A stretch of 35,512 nt of DNA from Clostridia bacterium. GTDB lineage: Bacteria; Bacillota; Sulfobacillia; DUSP01. The DNA is taken from NCBI GenBank assembly GCA_012842575.1, contig DUSP01000163.1, forward strand, positions 1-35,512, in the 5' to 3' direction. Below are positions 32,301 through 35,512 of this stretch, in pieces (within the stretch, counting starts at the first letter, position 1; every line of letters begins with the position of its first letter). A program made the translations under genes and the position numbers. A model generated the notes under the pieces. That model worked only from the letters and a program-made list of their open reading frames with translations. It was not told where the DNA came from and ran no database searches.

Positions 32301-34047
32301 CCCAACGGCCAGCCTCGATATTGAATCTGAGTAGTCTATCGTGATAGACGGACCTCAATAGCTGAACCAGGAAAAACGGATTGCCGCCGGACTTGCGGTA
32401 CAGTTCTTCCGCCAGCGAATCCGATTCCTCTCTGTGGCAGTGCAAGGCCTCGGCGATGAATTCCATGACCTGGGATTGCTCAAGTGGAGAAAGTTTTATG
32501 TGCTGTACTGGAGTGTCTTCCTTCCTGAGTTCCTCTAGAGTTATCACCAGAGGGTGAGTCTTTGTCACTTCGTCGTCTCGGTAGGCGCCGACCATAAGCC
32601 AGTAGCGGTTGTCTGCTGTTCGGCATAGATATCCGATAAGCTGTAACGATGCCGCGTCTGCCCACTGCAGGTCATCCAAGAAAATGACCAACGGATGATC
32701 GTTTCCGGCAAATACGCGGATGAAATTCCTGAATACCATGAGGACCCGGTTCTGGGCTTCTTTTGGCTGAAGCGTCTCAACGGGCGGTTGGGGTCCAATA
32801 ATAAACTCGACTTCGGGAATTACCTTGGTGATGATCGCCCCGTTCCGGCCTACCGCATGCAGGATTTTTTTTCTCCAAAGACTAAGTCTTTCCCGGCTCT
32901 CGGTCATAATCTGTCTTATTAAATTCCCGAAGGCATAAGCGAGCGGAGCATAGGGTATGTTTTGCTGGAGTTGATCGAATTTCCCGCTAACGAAGTAGCC
33001 CCTTTTTTCCGCGATGGGCTTAAGGGCTTCGTTTATCAACATCGTTTTGCCGACACCCGCGCATCCGCTCACCAGTATGACTCCGGCCTCGCCGCCGCAT
33101 ACGCGCTCAAAAGCGGCCCTTAGGACTTCTGTTTCCCTTTCCCTCCCGTAGAGCTTGCGGGGCAATTGAAGGCGAGCCGATACATCCCTCTGTCCAGGAC
33201 GAAACGGCCCGATCTTACCTGTCTGGCTCCACTGACGCCTGCATTCTTCTAGATCCCACAAGAGTCCGTGGGCACTCTGATATCTGTCTTCGGGAGTCTT
33301 GGAAAGGAGCTTCATAATAATGGCGGACACTGCCGGGGGTATTTCGGGGTTCCTCTTATCGGGTGATTCCGGCTCCCGGGCAACATGAGCATGTACCCAC
33401 TCATCGGGGTCCCCTGCTTGCAGAGGAAGTCGACCAGTTAACATTTCAAATAACACTACGCCGAGGGAATAAAGATCACTGCGGTGGTCAACAATTTGTT
33501 CTACGCGCCCTGTTTGTTCCGGCGCCATATACTCCGGCGTTCCTGATGGAGCATCGGCAACCGGAGCGTTCTCACCCTCAAAAGAAAAGTAAACCGCAGA
33601 TCCGAAACCGGTTATTCTCACTGTTCCCGTATCGGGATGGATTATTATGTTGTCCGGCCTCAAGTCCCTATGGATGATACCTCTTTGATGGAGCTGCCCG
33701 AGCGTCTGGGCAACTTGAATGGCAACGGCAAAGAAGGTTGTAAGGTCAATCGAGTTGCTTCGAAGGTATTCCCTCAAGAATAAAGCCCCGGGGTCTTCCA
33801 TTATCAAGGCAAAGCATATACCGGCCTGTTCCAGTCGCACGGGTCTAACGATGCCCTCAATATCAAGGTTCCGGGTGATCTCGTACTCATACACGAGCTT
33901 GGCTATTCCCGCGGGGTCGGCTTTTTCTTCCTCAACCGCCTTTATGATGACCGGCGCTCGATCCTGGACTGTTCGCCCCCTGTAAACCGTTATTCCATTG
34001 TCTTTGCATATCTCTTCATCGATTATGTAGCCGGGCAAGGCCAGCAC
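29344..34047 (-). CDS. Kinase-like / AAA ATPase / TPR / GAF / LuxR multidomain regulator
   Basis: This 1567-aa signalling protein has a Ser/Thr kinase-like domain at residues 1-265: Lys36 in VIIKAV, HRDLRPDN (D128), then ITGFGSA where DFG is expected, and GTPEYMAPEQ. The D-to-G change at residue 147 removes the metal-binding aspartate, so it may be a pseudokinase. A predicted AAA/STAND-like ATPase follows (LYGRERE; P-loop SGCAGVGKT at about 327-335; Walker B LVIFLDDLQWAD), then several hundred helical TPR-like residues, a GAF domain (about 1345-1490, KGYLILERDGELF) and a LuxR helix-turn-helix (LTEREAQVLRLIAAGLSNGE, then HVKNIYGKLQ). Close relatives usually end in a histidine kinase; here a DNA-binding domain takes its place. 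GTG at 34047 follows GGGAGGGG. It is divergent from the cobU-cobS gene. Its target is unknown. Confidence 0.9.
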   Translation of the reverse strand: MLALPGYIIDEEICKDNGITVYRGRTVQDRAPVIIKAVEEEKADPAGIAKLVYEYEITRNLDIEGIVRPVRLEQAGICFALIMEDPGALFLREYLRSNSIDLTTFFAVAIQVAQTLGQLHQRGIIHRDLRPDNIIIHPDTGTVRITGFGSAVYFSFEGENAPVADAPSGTPEYMAPEQTGRVEQIVDHRSDLYSLGVVLFEMLTGRLPLQAGDPDEWVHAHVAREPESPDKRNPEIPPAVSAIIMKLLSKTPEDRYQSAHGLLWDLEECRRQWSQTGKIGPFRPGQRDVSARLQLPRKLYGRERETEVLRAAFERVCGGEAGVILVSGCAGVGKTMLINEALKPIAEKRGYFVSGKFDQLQQNIPYAPLAYAFGNLIRQIMTESRERLSLWRKKILHAVGRNGAIITKVIPEVEFIIGPQPPVETLQPKEAQNRVLMVFRNFIRVFAGNDHPLVIFLDDLQWADAASLQLIGYLCRTADNRYWLMVGAYRDDEVTKTHPLVITLEELRKEDTPVQHIKLSPLEQSQVMEFIAEALHCHREESDSLAEELYRKSGGNPFFLVQLLRSVYHDRLLRFNIEAGRWEWDMAAIQKLRMADDIVDFILGKLEKLPKETRDVLRLAACLGNTFDLKTLSTVCENPPAEAASCLLPAILAGLVLPAGDAREAQPTSYHGGAADLNEFSHDRVQQAAYSLIPERERRSVHLRIGCLILQNTSQDELDERILSIMDHLNRGLDLVDDPAERLKLAEYNLAAGRKAKASAAYGSALGYLRAGMDLLPDNSWDTCYELSHDLHLERAQCEYMSANTETAESLFDTIIRRTRTELERASVYGLKVILHAGMGDYAGAARIGIDALQRLGVRLPAHPSKLDYVRELLVYKWLMRNRKIEDLIHLPEMEDPVQRKVAELFIRLACVTSFSNPGLYGFVILKAGNHAIKYGNSEMACIGYIGYSIIAGSVLGDYAAGHELAKVSIKLAERYDKNSSKCIVYFTVGAIISHWTQHGKAGLEYLNEAVRCGLEAGDVLTVGYSLGVIFENKYLMGVRLDEIFEEAKKGDSWAKKMKHENLATNAALYQHFVSSLMRQAGESTAPSEDAFEQNRLVQLAAGDRAALATCYFLRMQSYYLRGDYQKALCTAERLQGLADAIMGFLISAEYVFYFSLTITAIYESLPSNDRKRYWKVLKKNQRQMKKWSDSCAANFLHKYLLVAAEMARLCGRGREAISLYEQSIQSAHENGYIQNEAIASELTARYYLATGCNRIAGMYLENAYKGYREWGAGRKAQELKERYPDLLAEIIEAKEDPDLRAMLGDILKATKTSASGTPGEPDVSAIRKAVQTLHNEPDPDRMVEGLLDIAVENAGADKGYLILERDGELFVEAAKEGGKHPATVITPVSLEKSANLSRAMVRYAFRTLEPVVVNDGREAGIFAKDPHIARDPAKSFMCLPVLFSRIFVGVLYLENSLMTGAFTQSRIEVLKFLLSEMVYAKTLKTFLEKGSASTNNGTRPPLVEPLTEREAQVLRLIAAGLSNGEIAESLGMTVNTAKTHVKNIYGKLQANRRVQVIARAKELGIL

Positions 34048-34561
34048 CTCATCCCCTCCCAGCCCCTAAGTATATCGCTATTGCCTTCCTTGGCCTTCCT
34101 CCCTTGGCCTTCCTTGCGCGGGCTCCCGACAAACCCTACGACCTTCATCGTTTTTCGACCTCGATCTAGCTCCATCTAGAGCCCATCGCTCGGGCCAAGC
34201 GTGGCCGAAAAATATCCAGCGATTTAAGCGATTCATAAGAGGTGTCCGACGATTTATAAGGAAATACAACGCGTACGCGATCTTGTTAGACTTGGATTTC
34301 CCTAGACCGCGCTCACGCTGAAGACCGCGCTCACGCCGACTGCCGCGATGCAGGCCAGTGCGCGATCTTGTCGAACTTTGATTTCACTCCGGTGTGTTTA
34401 GGGACTTGAAAGGAATACGACCAAAAGATGTCATTTCGTATGGTATTCTATTGCCAATGATATCTCATTCGCTGTAAACCTTCTTGTACCTTCAATCAGG
34501 ACCGGGTTGCCCTTGGAGGGGAGAGGGCAATCCGGATTCCTCATGGAGAGGGGGAACGCGT
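34048..34561. other. Divergent intergenic region with short duplications
   Basis: About 510 bp between the regulator and cobU-cobS. It contains several local duplications: CCTTCCTTGGCCTTCCTCCC type runs (34085-34115), CC(A/G)(G/A)CGATTTA at 34216 and 34246, AGACCGCGCTCACGC at 34304 and 34322 (offset 18), and CGCGATCTTG(T) at about 34275 and 34360 (offset 85). I looked for a cobalamin riboswitch ahead of the B12 gene and found no recognisable B12 box. A 14-codon ORF (ATG 34543, MERGNAYFLRFKRP) overlaps the cobU 5' end in another frame. Confidence 0.45.
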
Positions 34562-35512
34562 ATTTCCTCAGGTTCAAGAGACCCTAAGATCATTTTCGTA
34601 ACAGGAGGTTCACGGAGCGGAAAGAGTACATTCGCCAAAAGGCTGGCGGAGTCAGTGGGGGACAGACTGTTCTATGTCGCTACCGCACAGCCCCTTGACG
34701 ATGAGATGAGAGAAAGGATAAGGAAACACAAGGCCGAACGATCGGATCGTTGGCAAACTGTAGAAGAGCCGGTGGACCTGGCCGGGGCGCTTCTTCGGCT
34801 TAAGGGAGAGGCGGATGCGATCGTCGTTGACTGTATGGGTCTATGGATCTCAAACCTCCTCACCGGGGGGTCGGACGCGTCGAGGGCCATTTACCTATCC
34901 GAGGACGATGCTCTGAGTCTCGCAGTGGAAGCGGTATCGGCCGCTAAGTCGACGCGAGCCTGTGTAATCTTTGTGAGTAACGAGGTCGGTCTGGGAATTG
35001 TGCCGGAAGATGCGTTGGGCAGAGCATTCCGGGACGCGTTGGGCAGGGTGAACCAAGTACTGGCCGAAATGTCTGACGATGCCTATCTCCTGATCTCAGG
35101 AAAGGCGATCCCACTGAAGAAGGCCGCTCTGGAATCAATCCCCGCCTGTGGTCATGAACCGTCTTCTGGGTCGGCATTCGCTTCCGAAACGGAATTCACC
35201 GTTCAAGAGATGCGGCACTCCTACCCATGGTGGCATCCATTAGGCCCGCTCCGTGCCTTCACTTTCCTCACCCGTATCCCCTTGCCGGGACGCTTAAGGA
35301 CCCTAGGTGCAACAGAAATGCGCCCGGGGTACTTCCGGCCCGTAGTCGTATGGTTCGGAGCGGTCGGCTTTTTGCTGGGCGCCATATTGGCCGGTTCCGA
35401 TTACATTATGACCGTGATGGCGGGCATCGAGGCGCCGATTGCGGCTGCCATCCAACTAACCCTTTTGTTCCTTTTGACCGGCGGGCTCCACGTGGATGGG
35501 CTGGCGGATACA
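34562..35512 (+). CDS. cobU-cobS: CobU-CobS fusion (adenosylcobinamide kinase/guanylyltransferase + cobalamin synthase), 3' end outside window
   Basis: One open frame runs to the window edge, which is why the track omits it. The first 190 codons encode CobU, which phosphorylates adenosylcobinamide and attaches GMP: P-loop FVTGGSRSGKST, VDCMGLWISNLL and VSNEVGLGIVPEDALGRAFR. After about 25 linker residues, without a stop, comes the membrane protein CobS, which joins adenosylcobinamide-GDP to alpha-ribazole: FTFLTRIPLPG, several helices and the family signature GGLHVDGLADT. In most genomes these are separate genes. No ATG or GTG lies in frame after the preceding TAA (34475). Candidates are ATT at 34562, with GGAGAGGGGG 7 nt upstream (chosen here), or TTG at 34484 without a ribosome binding site. 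A lost start codon or small frameshift is also possible. A DALGR duplication reflects a 27-bp repeat. Confidence 0.85.
   Translation, partial: MSSGSRDPKIIFVTGGSRSGKSTFAKRLAESVGDRLFYVATAQPLDDEMRERIRKHKAERSDRWQTVEEPVDLAGALLRLKGEADAIVVDCMGLWISNLLTGGSDASRAIYLSEDDALSLAVEAVSAAKSTRACVIFVSNEVGLGIVPEDALGRAFRDALGRVNQVLAEMSDDAYLLISGKAIPLKKAALESIPACGHEPSSGSAFASETEFTVQEMRHSYPWWHPLGPLRAFTFLTRIPLPGRLRTLGATEMRPGYFRPVVVWFGAVGFLLGAILAGSDYIMTVMAGIEAPIAAAIQLTLLFLLTGGLHVDGLADT

Noticed and set aside
34048-34561. Cobalamin riboswitch upstream of cobU-cobS
   Set aside because: Expected by context, but no B12-box-like core or supporting stems could be recognised by eye.

Overview
The window looks like a chromosomal segment of a spore-forming, probably anaerobic Firmicute (Clostridia or a related class) with moderate G+C. 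Pointers to this are a SleB/YpeB spore-germination pair, a HutP-family RNA-binding protein, strong GGAGG-type ribosome binding sites with many GTG/TTG starts, a selenium-utilisation operon, and a long TnpB-type IS607 element. No rRNA, tRNA or CRISPR array was seen.

Layout. (1) 1-4.5 kb: ypeB (cut by the window edge) and a sleB-like hydrolase, then a loosely packed region of small hypothetical proteins. Among these are two near-identical tiny single-TM peptides (30 and 24 aa, absent from the ORF track), each followed by a perfect hairpin terminator. Between them lies about 0.7 kb of apparently non-coding DNA carrying paired direct repeats. (2) 4.5-10.6 kb: an M20 amidohydrolase, convergent with a SIMPL-domain protein; a three-gene ABC importer (ATPase, permease, lipoprotein of the PF04392/TrpX type) on the minus strand; and a HutP-family gene directly upstream of it. 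(3) 10.6-13.5 kb: an IS607-family element with tnpA (the nucleophilic serine is replaced by proline), an overlapping long tnpB-like gene and a strongly structured 3' region that looks like an omegaRNA. (4) 13.5-16.8 kb: a selenium operon of cysteine desulfurase-like enzyme, selD and yedF. selD is itself a selenoprotein gene with an in-frame TGA, so the ORF track shows it truncated. (5) 17.2-24.6 kb: an oligopeptide ABC transporter (oppA-B-C-D on the minus strand, oppD frameshifted ahead of Walker A) whose oppF-type partner sits inverted beyond an HD-GYP gene. (6) 25.2-27.3 kb: phosphosulfolactate synthase, a 34-aa membrane peptide and a YeiH-family exporter. (7) 27.4-29.1 kb: a ParM-like actin and a bactofilin, a two-gene cytoskeletal unit. 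(8) 29.3-34.0 kb: a 1567-aa kinase-like/AAA/TPR/GAF/LuxR regulator whose DFG aspartate is glycine. (9) 34.5 kb to the end: a CobU-CobS fusion, open at the window edge and lacking an obvious ATG/GTG start.

The most unusual global feature is a recurring class of short direct repeats (about 14-46 bp). In at least nine independent places two or three copies are offset by 64-71 bp, mostly in intergenic DNA and once duplicating the ribosome binding site and start of yedF. I do not know a named element that explains this.

Functional links: selD supplies selenophosphate, and the desulfurase-like protein and YedF probably handle selenium or sulfur delivery. ComA consumes sulfite, and a YeiH-type exporter next to it fits sulfite/sulfonate traffic. 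The actin and bactofilin are probably co-transcribed and may act together. Functions are read from motifs and family knowledge only; no search was run.
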